From positions 50,519,674 through 50,583,673 of the forward strand of contig CM043962.1 in assembly GCA_014529385.2 (NCBI GenBank): a stretch of DNA of 64,000 bases, written 5' to 3'. The DNA comes from Adiantum capillus-veneris (lineage: Eukaryota > Streptophyta > Polypodiopsida > Polypodiales > Pteridaceae). This document shows, one piece after another, positions 31,927-43,922 of this stretch; the first letter of the stretch is position 1, and every line of letters starts with the position of its first letter. The notes under the pieces are model-generated. The model was not told the DNA's origin and searched no databases. It saw nothing but the letters and a program-made list of their open reading frames with translations. Both the position numbers and the translations under genes were made by a program.

Positions 31927-33130
31927 TTTGTTGAGTGGGCAAATGGATAGTCTCTCTCCTCTCACTCCATCGGTGTGTTCCCTATCTCGGCTAGGTGGGT
32001 TGTGTAACCCAAGTGGTATCCCATAGTGTGTGTGTGTGTGTGTGTGTGTGTATTATCCCAAGAGTGTGTGTCGGGTGATTATAGAGGTGTTGTGTGTGTT
32101 TCCATCCCGCTCACATTCTTTTGGCGCCCCCATGGAGGATCTTCTTTGAGTACCTTCAGCTTCAGGATTACAGATTACAGGTTATAGGTAAAGGTACAGG
32201 TGATTCACACAGGTACAGGTAGTTGGAGTAGAGTGATATACTGAACAGTGGAAGTCACTGGCAGTTGTCGTAGGTATGCATCATTTGGTGCCTGTTTGAG
32301 CACATTGTCTTGTATTGTATGTTACTTGTGGATACTGCCATTGTACGCCTTTATGGAACCGTACTTGGTTTTATTTGGCAGTCCCAGCCATTTCTGAGAC
32401 TTGGTCTGGAAGATAGTCATTTATGAGGCTTGACTATATGATATTTGCATAAACCTTCGTGAGAGGGTCGTGGTGAGGTTTTATTGAGTTGGGGGATTCT
32501 CAAATGTGAGATCCTTTTGGTGATACAGGTGGCTAGAGCACCCTTTTTGTGACCTCGTCATAGGCTATGTACTAGTGTGATTCCTACTTGATGCTCGAGT
32601 TCCATTGTTGGCAGGTTATGCATACATATACAATCTATATTTTGGGTTCTTACTGCTCTACTTTTGGGGAACTCTACCAAAAATTTTCCAAGTTGTGATG
32701 GTTGGTTTTTTGGTATTTTGAGCCATTTATGTTGTTATGCTGCTAAAATTCTGGCAGAATCAGAGGGTATTTAATCAAGTGTGCTTTCTTGGGACGGCAT
32801 GGTTGGCCTTTAATGGATAATCATGACGGACCTCAATTCACTCCTTTTCATTTAACACAAAGAATCCAAATAAATGTTCATGTGTCTAGGAAGACTTTTT
32901 TCCAGCAGCGCATAGTCTACGTTTGGGCCAAAAAGATTAAGAGAGATACTGGAATACCCTTTGCCTATTGTAAATCCGATGATTAATTATAAAAAATCAT
33001 TTGATGTGCATGTGTTTGTCCTTATCTAAAGATGAACTCCATTGAAGTTTCTAGGGATTGAGTTAGTAAAAATTTTGGGTTCTTGCACCTGTGTTAGAAG
33101 GGTTCTCAAAGCATTAAAACTTGGGTAGCC
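30901..33130. other. Probable LTR/leader of element C
   Basis: No gene. Holds a (TG)n tract at 31849-31925 and a shorter one at about 32025-32051, and a leader-like stretch at 32150-32230 with repeated ACAGGT. A segment at 32466-32543 is clearly related to 63763-63855 near the right edge, so C and element G share a leader. LTR borders could not be fixed. Confidence 0.45.
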
Positions 33131-34483
33131 ATGGCTTTCTCTTATCCTGAATTTCATGTGAGAAATGATAAAGATGTGGAAGACTTTTTGGAAAATATGG
33201 AGGTTTCCTGCATTAGCAATCAGATTCATGATCCAGCATAGGTGTTACGTCTTCTCCAGATTTGTTTGAAGAGTGATGCATGAGTTTCATCCAAAGCATT
33301 TGAAGAGGAGTTGTGTGTGGCTGATCCACCTCTGAGATTAAGTTGGGACAATCTAAGGCATGGATTGGAAGTGGAGTTTGTGAAGATAAAAGATCCTGAC
33401 AAAGTGTAGCAAGAAGTACAAGGTTTGGTGCAAAGGGAAGGTGAGCCAGTAGATGCGTACATACATAAGTTTTCAATGGCATGGGAGCGGATGTGCAAGG
33501 CCTTAGCACCAGAGGTACTTCCACCTGACATGATGATGAAGGACATGTTCTTGGCTGGTCTTTGGGAGAATATACGTTGTAGAGTGGAGCTAAAGAAGCC
33601 TAGGACATATGAAGATACACTAGATGTAGCAAGGAACAAAGAGTGGAACTTGAGAAGAATGAGTCAGCTAGGAGTAGAGTCTTTGCCCAGGAGGTGTGAG
33701 TTTCAGCCTATGGATTCTTTGCAAGGTTGCATGCCAGGGGTTCATCATGAACCAGTTGTTTTTGTTACCCCTCAGGTTATGCCAACAATGGTCACTACAG
33801 CAGTGCAAGATGATGGGCTAAGGCAAGACATGAGGCAAGTGGTAGATTTAATGAAGAATCTCAGCCTAAACATGCTAGGTAATGTGGGAAATAATCGAGG
33901 TTGGGGGAGGTTTGCAAATCAGCCAGGAGGTGAAGAAAGACCCAGGAATGGTGTTGAACAAAGCAATGGTAGAGTCTGGAGGCAGACGCCCACGTGTTAT
34001 AATTGTGGAGAGTTGGGCCACATCAGCCCACAATGTGATAAGCCACCAAGGATGGGGGGAGACATGTATCCATTGCCAAGACAGGTGCTAACTAGGTCAG
34101 ATGATTATGGCATTGAAATTAAAGCAGAAGAAGGAACTAGTGGATTAACCCAAGAGGAAAAGGGAAAGAAAAAAGTGATAAGTGTGGTCACCTTGGAGAA
34201 GGCAACAAAGATGGAGGATACATTAGTGATGCCTATTGGGAACATGACCACACAGGATAAGGAAGGAATAAATGCCCCAGGTGCTAGCAAGAAGAAGGGA
34301 AGGATCCATGGAGACAAGGATGTCAAGGCCAAGAGGAAAAGAAGGGCTCCTTGCAAGTTTCATGTTTCAGATTTTCCACTAGGGGATGGGCAATTAAGCT
34401 GTGACTTGAAGGAGGATCTGACAAGCGGGAAAGTAGATGTTACTTTTGGGCAACTTATAGAGATGGTGCCTAAGCTAAAATGA
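33131..34483 (+). pseudogene. Element C gag
   Basis: Starts MAFSYPEFHVRNDKDVEDFL and runs in a single phase to 34483, with three in-frame stops before 33425 (after HDPA, KSDA and DKV), then 352 open codons. The capsid domain shows REGEPVDAYIHKFSMAWERM and DMFLAGLWENI. A canonical CX4H knuckle, CYNCGELGHISPQC, follows a Gly/Arg-rich stretch at about 34000-34040. The C-terminus (VDVTFGQLIEMVPKLK) resembles the segment that precedes the protease in some gypsy elements. No protease or RT follows; the element is cut off after 34483. Confidence 0.8.
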
Positions 34484-35039
34484 CAGTGGAAGAGGATGGT
34501 TAACCCAATGGTCCCTTACTGAGAATAGATCTAGTAGCACATATTCATATCCTAACTCTAGTTTCCTTTTATATCCCCATATTAAATGATCATTTTAGAA
34601 TGATAAAGTCATTTGGGATAGGTAGGTATTAGATTTTATGACATTACCTCTCTCTTGCTATCATAGCCATCCTTGACTATGAGGATGGCTATGAAGTGAG
34701 AAGCTAAATCCTAGTAATTAGTCCATGGTTTCCTAGTGGATAAAGGTTCCCTTTCTACCCTATGACATCATTCTAGAATGGATGACTAATCCATTTGGGG
34801 CTTGAAATACTCAACTGCCACAAGCATGTCTCCTCTGTAGTCCATATCATACTTCCAAAGTAGAGTGAAAAATTCTACTTGGTGTTTGGGAGACGTTGTC
34901 TCCCCACTGACATGATTCTAAGCTTTCATACTTCTTAAATTTGTGCACAATAAAAGAAAGAGAGCATCTTATAAGACAAAAAAATTGTTTATTTGAAATG
35001 CATTTACATTTGCTTACTCTACTGTAGCATTGTAAGCAT
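34484..35039. other. Junction between C and B; possible B 3' LTR
   Basis: AT-rich, no ORF. On the minus strand a purine run near 34890-34915 and a GGGAGAC/GTCTCCC inverted pair could mark the end of B and its LTR, but no LTR pair is available to test it. Confidence 0.35.
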
Positions 35040-35463
35040 TGAAAAGGTTCATATTATCCTTAAATTGTGTTCCTTGCATCCATCTAGCATCTTCAAAAGG
35101 ATAATTCTTGAATTTAATAAGATACTATCAGATAGTCTTACAATGACTTAGCTCCTTGTCTTCATGTCAAAGTATGGATTCGGGTTGGAGTACCTCTTCT
35201 TGATCCTTGATCTCTAGAGGGTCTTCAATTATTGTTTTTCTTGGTGGCTCCCCTTTGTAAGGCTTGAGTAGGCTCACACTAAAAGCATTGTGTATGAGCC
35301 AATGATTGGGAAACTTTAATTGATAAGCCATCTCATTGATTGGCTTAAGAATGTGAAAAGGACAGTAGTATCTTTTTGTTAACTTAGCATAATACCTTTG
35401 GTGGCCCGTAGTATTCTTGCCCGTAGTTTTCCTTAAACGAGCCTTGGGAAACTTTAGCAACAA
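35040..35463 (-). pseudogene. Element B integrase C-terminus and chromodomain
   Basis: 35167-35463 ends with INEMAYQLKFPNHWLIHNAF then SVSLLKPYKG and EVLQPESIL, the usual integrase C-terminal module. After stops, the same strand reads YLIKFKNYPFEDARWM, the signature of a retroelement chromodomain (YLVKW.N.P..E..W), near 35080-35125. Chromodomains direct integration towards specific chromatin. Stops split the two parts. Confidence 0.7.
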
Positions 35464-35565
35464 CCAATCATTTTTCCTAAAATCTAGGGCTCTTCTGTGC
35501 TTGTTAGCAGCAACGTTTTTCCTTTACTGTGAGATGGATATTTCCTCTTCAATCTTTTGAAAAGA

Positions 35566-36246
35566 TTATTGTAGGTCTCGTCTATATGCATCAACAATGA
35601 AGATCTTCCCATGTAATTTAAGTAGAAAGGGACTTTTAGATCTTTCCTCTATGACCTCAAAAGGTGCCTTTCTTGTAGAAGTATGTACAGTGTTATGGTA
35701 CACATACTCTACAAGGGGTAAGTACTTCCCCCATTGTGAGCATTGATCTACTTGTGTAACATAGGATTTTAGTAGATCTAGAATTGTAAGGTTAGCTATC
35801 TCACTTTCGCCATCTGTTTGTGGGTGATAGGCCAAAGAGAAATTTAACATTGTACCTAGATTCTCAAAGAGATCCTTCCAAAAATTACTGGTCATTCTAG
35901 GATCTCTGTCCAACACTATGGATGTTGGAAAGCCATGGTACTTGCAAATATGAGATATGAAGAGGTTTGCCCTTTGATATGCCTTAATAGTCTTTTTGAT
36001 AGGTGTAAAGTGTTCTTGTTTGCTAAACCTATTGACTATTATAGATATTCTTGTATTCCCATGGATAGACTTGGGAAATACAAAGATAAAATCCATAGAT
36101 ATGCTCTTCCATGGTGAATCAAGAGTTGATAGTGGATGGAGCAGTCCAGGTTGCTTCCCTCTATCATACTTTGTCTTTTGGCATACCACACATTTTGAAA
36201 CATACTCTTGCATGTCCACTTTCATGGTAGGCCAATAGAAGTACAT
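35566..36246 (-). pseudogene. Element B integrase core
   Basis: A 226-aa frame beginning YFYWPTMKVDMQEYVSKCVV then CQKTK (second half of the HHCC zinc site), then the core. The three acidic residues are visible: SMDFI, VLDRDPRMTSNFW and YHPQTDGESEIAN. The catalytic set is therefore kept, though the first zinc-site half is out of frame upstream. Confidence 0.8.
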
Positions 36247-36474
36247 ATCTACTCCTCAAGTAGTGGGTTGAATCCCTCTATGCCCTGCATAAGGAGGTGC
36301 ATGAGATTCATACATTACTTTCTCGTGGAGTGAGTTAGTAACACTTAGCCAGGTAGCCATCTTGCAAGGTGAATGGTTCCTTTTTCTTCCCTAAGACAAG
36401 GGCTAAAATCATATCTTTGAAATTGGGATCAGTAGCATACTCATCTATCATAGAAGATAGATCATTGTGAGTTG

Positions 36475-36939
36475 CTATAGATACCGCATTTTATCTTGGC
36501 CGTCGTGATAGTGCATTGGCTGCATGATTGTGCTTGCCAACAATGTGAGAAACATGAAAATTAAATTGCGAAAAAAATATGCCCACCTCGTTTTTTTGTC
36601 GGAGAGTTTGGTTTGCGTCATGCAGTACTTGAGATTTTGATGATCCGTTCTTAGGATGAATGGAGTCCCCATAAGATAGTGCTTCCATGAATCTAGGGCG
36701 TTTAGAATACCTAGTAGCTCTTTTTTGTATATACCCAATACTCGCTCAATGGAGTTGAGTCTTTGACTCTTGTATGCTATGGCATGCCCTTCTTGAAGAA
36801 AAACTGCTGCAAGGAAATCACCACAAGCATCACATTGGACCTCAAATAACTTTGAGAGATCCGGTAATGTAAGCATATGTTGATATAGATAAGCTTCTCT
36901 TTGAGATTCTAAAAAGCATCTTGCTCTTTTGTAGTCCAT
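36475..36939 (-). pseudogene. Element B RNase H
   Basis: LFEVQCDACGDFLAAVFLQE, YKSQRLNSIERVLGIYKKEL, then FILRTDHQNLKY: the D, E and D positions of gypsy RNase H are present. Near 36570 the frame shifts; the proper continuation (FHVSHIVGKHNHAANALSRR) is in the frame at 36491-36688. Confidence 0.8.
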
Positions 36940-36988
36940 GTATAGTTAACGTTCTTGCTCTTTTGTAGTCCATGTATAGTTAACGTTC
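36921..36988. repeat. 34-bp tandem duplication in B pol
   Basis: 36921-36954 is repeated exactly at 36955-36988. At 34 bp it shifts the frame between the RT and RNase H parts. Confidence 0.9.
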
Positions 36989-37755
36989 TTTTTTGTTAAG
37001 TCATGTAATGATATTGCTATTAGAGAGAATTTTTCTATGAAGCATCTGTAGTATGCACACAGACCAATAAAGCCTCGTAGCTCGTGTATATTCCTTGGAT
37101 TAGGCCATCTTTTTATTATCTTTAACTTTGCTGGATCCATACAAATGCCATCTTGAGAGATAATGTGACCTAAGTATTGAATATCTTGTAGGAAAAATTC
37201 ACTCTTCTATTTAATGAAAAGCTTATTCTCTCTTAGAACTTGAAAGATTACCTGGAGATGTTGCTTATGCTCCTCAAGAAAATTGGAGTAGATAATAATA
37301 TCATCGAGGAATTCTCCATTAAACTTGCGGTGGATCCTAAAAAATTTCTCCATTAAGCGTTTGAATGTGGCCGAAGCATTTGTCAAGCAAAAAGGCATGA
37401 CAAGATATTCATAAAGACCAAATGTCATGCAAACTTTACAATATCTTCGTTGAATATCCTTATTTGATGATAGCCACGTTTAAGGTCAATCCTACTGAAG
37501 TAGGTAGACCCTTGTAACTTATCAAATAGATCTTCTACCCGTGACACGCAAAATCTATTTTTTATAGGGACCCTATTTGGCGCTCTATAGTCGAAACACA
37601 TGCGATATGTGGCATCTTTCTTTTGTGCCTCACCATCCCTTTTTCTACCAGTTTATGTACTTGCCTCATGATCTCCTTCTTTGGAGCTTGTGCAACTCAA
37701 TAATGGGGATTATTAGGTGGTGAGCTTCTTGGTAGAAGATCTATTGCATGATCAT
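36946..37755 (-). pseudogene. Element B reverse transcriptase
   Basis: Frames at 37207-37428 and 36946-37140 carry FGLYEYLVMPFCLTNASATF, then EFLDDIIIYS (active site FLDD in place of YLDD; both Asp kept), and PRNIHELRGFIGLCAYYRCF of the connection region. The N-terminal half beyond 37430 is in broken frames and ends at the copia junction. Confidence 0.75.
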
Positions 37756-37759
37756 CATC

Positions 37760-39425
37760 CCCTTGTTATTAGTGATTCAAATGTACATGATATACTTGAT
37801 GAGGAAGGGCTGAGAATGAGCAAGCTAGAGGTATGCCTAAATGGCTGGTGCATACTTTGCGTGATAGTAAATTTTGGATGCACCTTTGTCTAGTCATACT
37901 CATTCAGGTTCTTGCCATGTATCTTATGCATCAAATTGTTATGCTTTGGCCGTGTCTAGTTTATGTGATGTTGAGAAACCTCTGTCTTTTGATGAAGCAC
38001 AAAATTCAAAAAATTGGATGGCTACCATGCAATTAGAATATGATGCACTTATAGAAAATGACACATGGACTTTATGTGATTTGCCTCCTGATAAAAAGTC
38101 CATTGGTACAAAGTGGGTTTACAAGCTGAAACACAAGCCGGATGGTGAGATTGATTGCTATAAGGCTTGACTTGTTGCAAAAGGTTATGCACAACAAAAA
38201 GGCATAGATTATGAAGAGACTTTTTCTTCCACTTGTCGTATGACTACTATGAATTTTCTATGTGCATTGGCAGCTCATTTTGGTTGGGATGTACATCAGT
38301 CAAACATTATTATTGCTTTCTTGAATGGTGACATATTTGAGGAAGTTTATGTAACGCAACCTTGTGGTTTTGTCGAGAAAGGACAAGAGGAAAAAGTGTG
38401 AAAATATAAGAAAGCTTTGTATGGGTTGAAGCAATCTCCTCGTGCTTGGTATGAGAAGGATGACACTCATTTGGTCAAATGAGGCTTTTGTAACAGTCCA
38501 ACAAAAAGCACATTGTATGTGAAGCGTGAGGGTGATGTACGTCTCATTGTCGTTCTCTATGTGGATGATTTGCTGATCACTAGAACAAATGAAAAACATA
38601 TTGATTTATTTAAGGCTGACTTGAATGCTACTTTCAAGATGAAAGACTTGGGTTTGTTGAATCATTACTTGGGCATACAATTTAAGCAGTGTGATGGTGG
38701 TATTGCCTTGTGTCCAAACAAGTTACATAGAAACATTTCTCTGTAAGTTTAGACTTGAGGATTGCAAACCTAGTGCCCCTCTTATGGAAACAGGTTTGAA
38801 ATTGAGTCTTTATGATGTTGGTGATCCTATTGATGTCACTCTTTACCAAACTATTGTTTGCTTCCTTATTTATGTACGCAACACAAGGCCGGATATTTAG
38901 TTTGCAGTCTTACGAGTCAGCAGATTTATGCATAGCCTAGGGTCTAAGCATTGACAGGTTGTCAAGAGGATTTTTTGCTACTTGAGTAGCACTTTACATC
39001 TTGGCCTATTTTATCCCAAGAGGGGGGATCATTGTTGCCATACTTACATGCTCTTTTGGACACAAATTGGGCTGGTTGTTTTGACACGTGAGTGTCCTCA
39101 AGTGGTTTTTTGTTTCATGCTCAATAGTTCATGTATATCATGGTTGAGCAAGAAGAAACCTACTATGGCCAAATCTAGTTGTGAGACTGAGTACATGGAA
39201 GTCTTTATAGATTCGATCGAGTGTGTATGACTCAAATGCCTTATGGATGATTTGGATGTTGGAGAGGACACTGCCAACACCATCTACACTGCTAGTCAAA
39301 GTGCATTGGCAGTTGCAAGGAACCCAGTTTTTCATGCTTGCACAAATCACATTGAAGTGCATTACCACTATGTCACGCAGAGGCTCTCAGCAGGAGAGAT
39401 CAGCTTGGATTATGTGCCAACATAG
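37760..39425 (+). pseudogene. Ty1/copia reverse transcriptase and RNase H relic
   Basis: A single decayed frame: SFDEAQNSKNWMATMQLEYD, TKWVYKLKHKPDGEIDCYKA then a TGA, VAKGYAQQKGIDYEETF, KALYGLKQSPRAWYEK, the intact active site VVLYVDDLLIT, NHYLGIQFKQCDGGIAL, then RNase H with KSSCETEYME. Stops occur at about 38168 (probably CGA to TGA), 38399 and 38480, and the frame changes near 38735. Integrase and gag are absent; the 5' side is truncated against B. Confidence 0.85.
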
Positions 39426-39554
39426 GACAACCTTGTAGATATAACATAATCAAAAAACTTACAAAGCAAGGCCATGCTTGGACCAAGCCATGACATGATA
39501 AACAGTCCATCCAACATACATTGGCTAACGGCTGATCTACACCAGTAAGCATGC

Positions 39555-39745
39555 TGACTAAATTAGTGGGTCTACACTAATGCTGCCTAAACCAGCAAAT
39601 CTGCATTTTGAATTCATGTTGCCTAAATCGGCGAATCTACACTAGTGCTGCCTAAACCAATGGATTTGCACTTTTAAGGTCGTCTTGCCTAAATTGGCGA
39701 ATCTACACTAGAAGAGGGGCACAGCCTAAATCGGAAAGTCTGTGT
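39555..39745 (+). repeat. Six-unit degenerate minisatellite after copia
   Basis: Units of the type GCCTAAATCGGCGAATCTAC start near 39555, 39585, 39621, 39650, 39687 and 39724, with steps of 29-37 nt. Alternate units are more alike, suggesting a two-unit period of about 66 nt. Confidence 0.75.
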
Positions 39746-39889
39746 CTCTAGGTGTGTGGTATGCAACTATCAAGTGATGGTACTACGGATGTAGCGATTG
39801 TTTAGAAATCCATTGACACTCTTCCAAAGGATGGTTTTTGTATTTTACCAAATATCTTATTTACTAGTTTCCTATGCAAGTAGTGGTCA

Positions 39890-40377
39890 TGTCATGATCT
39901 AAAATTATTTTGTGAGTCAGAATTTCTTCATCATCCTCAATTAAGGGGGGGTCAGTTGTGCAAGGAGTATCGGGAGTAGGTCCCTTATGTGGTCTCAACA
40001 AACTAACATGGAAGAGTTGTGTATTTTCCAATGTGAGGGAATTCCCAAGCGAAACCCATTGTCATTTATCTATTGAATAATTTTGAATGGACCATAAAAT
40101 CTAGGGGCCAATTTTACTTTGAAATGTTTTTCTACGCTTTTTCAGCATTTTTTTCTATTCTAAGCCAAACAAGGTCATTTTCTTTAAAAGGTGCAGATCT
40201 TCTTTTCTTGTTGGCTTGTGCAGTGTATCTTTGTTGTGCTCGTTTCATGCAAGCTGTGGCTTCTTGTAAAATGTGTGTGTGGTCTCTTGCTAAAGTGTCA
40301 GTCGACAAGGAAATCAGTGCCAAAAGTAGAGACAGGGACAGGGAGTTTCTTCCCATAGACAATTGCAAAGGGTGCAT
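39890..40377 (-). pseudogene. Element D integrase C-terminal module
   Basis: Frame 40132-40377 has SLSTDTLARDHTHILQEATA and NDLVWLRIEKN, part of the integrase C-terminal side. Further on the strand reads HVSLLRPHKGPTPDTPCTTD then DDEEILTHKIIL (about 39895-40010), the usual closing segment. Any chromodomain beyond it is too eroded to call. Confidence 0.7.
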
Positions 40378-40440
40378 GGTTTGTGGAGGAGTGAGGGGTG
40401 TTATTGTAATCTAATTGAAGAATCTTCAGTGGTATAAGAT

Positions 40441-41002
40441 CTAAGGGTCCATAATAGTGTTGTTCGTGGCTTCTGTTTGACCATAACTTTCAGGGTGAAA
40501 TGCAGATGTGAAATCCATTGTAGAGCCTAAGTTTTTGGCTAGGGCGACCCAAAAGTGATTGCAAAAGTGGCCATCTCGATCAAAGAGAATGATATTTGGC
40601 GAAGCCATGATAGGGAAAGATGGTTTTGAGAAAAACGTTTGCAGCCTGTGGTGCAGACATTGTCTTTTTGCAAGGTACAAAGTATGCTTGTTTGCTAAAA
40701 TGGTCAACTATGGTCCATATCATATCATTGTGTGAGGATGTGGTGGGAAGTCCCGTGATAGAATCCATGGAGATTTGTTTCCAAGGGCTAGCAGGGATAG
40801 GGAGGGGCATTAAAAGACCATAAGACTTACCATGATGACGTTTAACTCTTTGACAAATCAAACATTCTCAAAGAAATTTTGTGATATCATGCTTCATTTC
40901 AAGCCAGAAAAAATGATCTTGACATGTAGTGAGTGTGGGATTGAATTCCTTGGTGACCCATATAGGGTGGTGCATGCATTTTAGTCATTGATATTTCCTT
41001 AA
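40441..41002 (-). pseudogene. Element D integrase core
   Basis: Frames 40580-40861 and 40441-40707 overlap. Seen: HHPIWVTKEF near the TTAA junction, FFWLEMKHDITKFL then a TGA, ECLICQRVKRHHG (HHCC site), SMDSITGLP (first D), FDRDGHFCNHFW (second D region) and FHPESYGQTEATN (E). A stop in the zinc site and a frame change in the core disable it. Confidence 0.75.
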
Positions 41003-42338
41003 CACTAGGTTGGTAATGGGACGCTTTTATGTCCTGGGACACTTTTATGTCCTGTTAATTTACCATTTTCCTTGAATTATGTCAAGAGATTCAAAATGGA
41101 TTTTGAGCTGCTATCTATCTAGAAATTTGTCTCATGAGCTGAAAAAAACTCGACATTTTTTTGGAATATCAATTCCATCTTTAACCTTGTCCTTGCACAA
41201 CATTTCACAACCTAAACGGTGTGAAAAAACGGGTCCTGTTTTTGGCATTTTTCAACTTTTTGCAACTATACCACTCTAGAATTCATGTTTATGAGGTCTA
41301 TAATGCTAGAGAACTATCTTTAGTAGTCCTCAACATGTCCTGATGCTTCTAGGGACAAATAAATATTAAAGTTGTAAGTTATGACCAAATTACAAAAATT
41401 GTCAAATCTTGTTTTTGAGCCAATTTTAGCTCTTCTATGATTTTTTTGGTGGATTTCATGATATCCAAATGCATTTTTGATTTTCTATGTCGCATATTGT
41501 AACATAAAGCTAATATTCCTTGAGTTTTGGGCACCTAATACCCTATTTTTCATAGTACACAAGGATGGTTGATTTTTTCAATTATAGAAGAAAACGAAAC
41601 ATTCTAGTATATCAAGTATAGCTTTTTCAATATTGTTAGTTTCTTGTGACAACTACATGCATTTTGTAGGTAGTAACCATACTAGTCATAAGGATCAAAT
41701 TTGGCTAGATATTGAATAGTTTCTATGGGATTCTACAACTCATAATGTTGAACCCAGTTTTTTCATGTTTGTTGTATTTAGCACTTCACCTTTGTCCCCA
41801 AGATTCCCCTTGGTAAGAGATGTATTATTCTTTTGACATGCTCCATGGCTCCTTATGAACATAAAGGACAATAGGGAACTAAGAAAACATGCATATATTA
41901 TTTGTATTGAGTGTGGCTATAGAAACTTTGATGATAGGTTTGCAGAATGGTAAAAATTCAACTTTTTTGTACCTATTTATTTTGGCAAAACAAAAAATAG
42001 TGAGTGAGAAGCAATCATATGTTCTAATCACCAACCCATTGAAGTTAACTAGGGAATTTATCTCAAGTCCTACAAAAATCCCTAATCTTATTTTTATGCA
42101 ACAAAACGTAAGAAATGACTGTTTTGATGAAAATGCACTGGTCCATCAACTTTGGAGACTTGGTGTGACCAAAAGATGAGAAATTTTACAAGTTTCTTAT
42201 TTTTTCCATGTGTAGTAGGCCTTGAACTATAACCTCATGAAAGGATTTTACAAAATGAGTGGATCTAATATGGTTTTGGAGGTTTTTTCAAAACCCTGAA
42301 AGGACACTTTTATGTCCTGTTAGGTTACCAACCTAGTG
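41003..42338. mobile_element. TTAA-flanked inverted-repeat DNA transposon, 1336 bp
   Basis: Perfect 14-bp terminal inverted repeats CACTAGGTTGGTAA (41003-41016 and 42325-42338), flanked by TTAA at 40999-41002 and 42339-42342. Inside each end are hairpin-forming units GGACACTTTTATGTCC: two near the left end (about 41019-41050, the first with one change) and one near the right (about 42302-42317). No transposase ORF is visible. TTAA duplication is typical of piggyBac-type transposition; reading it as a TA duplication (Tc1/mariner type) is possible. Confidence 0.75.
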
Positions 42339-42672
42339 TTAAAGGGTGTTGTGATGCATAGCTTTTTTTGAAAATAAAAATAACTATTTACCAAGCTGTA
42401 GTGTTCATAGGGAAGAACATTATGGTGATGTATTTCAAACCAAGCACGTGAGAAATGTGGATCTTGAGCATATGTGTTAGGCATAGAATGAAATGATTGC
42501 ACATCACTCACAGAAATGTGATCAAATAAATATGCTTGATTTTATTAAAGACACATGAGCGAGTAACAGAAATAACATTCACTTCAGGGTTTCCACTTAA
42601 TTCATTTGCTACTACATTCACTTTACCTGGTTGGTATTGTATCATGGGGTGAAAATTTTGTATGAAACCGGT

Positions 42673-43065
42673 TCATTTGATATGACGATCAAAAATGGTG
42701 GATTGAGTAAGAAGATGTTTAATGGCATGTTGGTCAGTTTTGATTAGAACTTCATAGCCCATAAGATAGTGTTTCCAAATGTCTAGATCATGGACTACTG
42801 CTACCATTTCTTTATCATATGTGCCGTATTTGGTTTCAGATGGTTTGAGTTTTTGACTTTTCAAGGCAAGTGGGTGATCATTTTGCATTAAGACTGCACC
42901 TATATCTGAGCCACTAGTGTCTGTAACAACTACAAAGAAGGGTTGTGTGAAGTCAGATAATTGTAGGATAGGGGCATGTGTAAAAAGATATTTGAGAGTG
43001 TCAAATGATTTTTGTTGTGTGGGGCCCCAATTGAATGGTACTTTTTGACGAAGTAAAGTGGTCAT
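42673..43065 (-). pseudogene. Element D RNase H
   Basis: WGPTQQKSFDTLKYLFTHAP, VVTDTSGSDIGAVLMQ, YDKEMVAVVHDLDIWKHYL and IKTDQHAIKHLL. The usual TDH near the end has become TDQ. It joins RT in a different frame at about 43066-43110. Confidence 0.8.
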
Positions 43066-43102
43066 TGGTGATGCAATGTGCGAGAAATTTTTGACATATT
43101 TC

Positions 43103-43891
43103 TCATAAAAGCCTGCCGCCTAGAAATGATTTGATGTCATGCACAGATTTGGGGATAGGCCATGTTTTGATAGCGTCAATCTTTTGAGGGTCAGCGGATA
43201 TGCCTGTTTTCGAGACTATGTGGCCTAAATAGTCAATGTGAGTTCGAGAAAATGTACTTTTGTCAGGATTTGCAAACAATTGGTGCTCACACAGTAGCTC
43301 AAAGAAAATATGCAGGTGATTTTTGTGCTCATGCTCATCACGACTGAAAATCAAAATGCCATCAAAGGACACAATAACAAATTCTTGATATTCAAGAAAG
43401 ATTTTGCTCATCATCCTAGCAAATGTGGCAGGTGCAGTTGTGAGACCAAACGATAAAACAATAAACTCAGATTGGGTACAAAATGTAGTTTTAAAAATGC
43501 CGTTAGGGTGCATACAGATCTGATGGTATCCTGATTTCAAGTCAATTTTGCTAAATAGTTTTGCTCCTCGTAAGCAATCTACGAGGTCGTCTATATGTGG
43601 GATGGGATAAAAATTTTTGATAGTGACCTTGTTTAATGCGCGGTAGTCTATACACACACAAAAAGTTTTGTTTTTCTTTTGGACCAGGAGAACTGGGGCA
43701 CCAAAAGGGGATGCACTAGGATGGATGAGGCCCTTGTCTAGGAGTTCAGTGATTTGTTTTTGGATTTCTTGTTGGTGCAATGGATTATGTCTATATGGTG
43801 CTTTGTGTGGAGATTGTGAGCGTGGAAAATTTTCAATTTTATGGTCTAATTCACCACGAGAGGGTAAGAAATTAGGGGGATAATCATCCAC
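43103..43891 (-). pseudogene. Element D reverse transcriptase
   Basis: A 262-aa frame with all main RT blocks: GLIHPSASPFGAPVLLVQKK, CIDYRALNKVTIKNFYPIP, IDLKSGYHQICMHP, FGLTTAPATFARMM and YLGHIVSKTGISADPQKI. The active site that should read Y-x-D-D is S-F-D-G (VSFDGILIFS, near 43350-43375), so the second catalytic Asp is lost and the enzyme is inactive. Confidence 0.85.
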
Positions 43892-43922
43892 AAAGCAATC
43901 AACATACTGTGAGAAGAAATCA

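Larger units (their letters stand above)
35040..37755 (-). mobile_element. Element B: Ty3/gypsy chromovirus pol, truncated
   Basis: Minus-strand order RT, RNase H, integrase, chromodomain. The 5' part (LTR, gag, protease and the start of RT) is missing because copia sequence joins at about 37755. Frame breaks are numerous. Confidence 0.8.

Noticed and set aside
32117-32140. TTTTGGCGCCCCCATGG as a PBS for element C
   Set aside because: It resembles PBS regions of some plant gypsy elements, but I cannot match it to a tRNA 3' end beyond GGCGCC, and the related element G seems to use initiator tRNA-Met.
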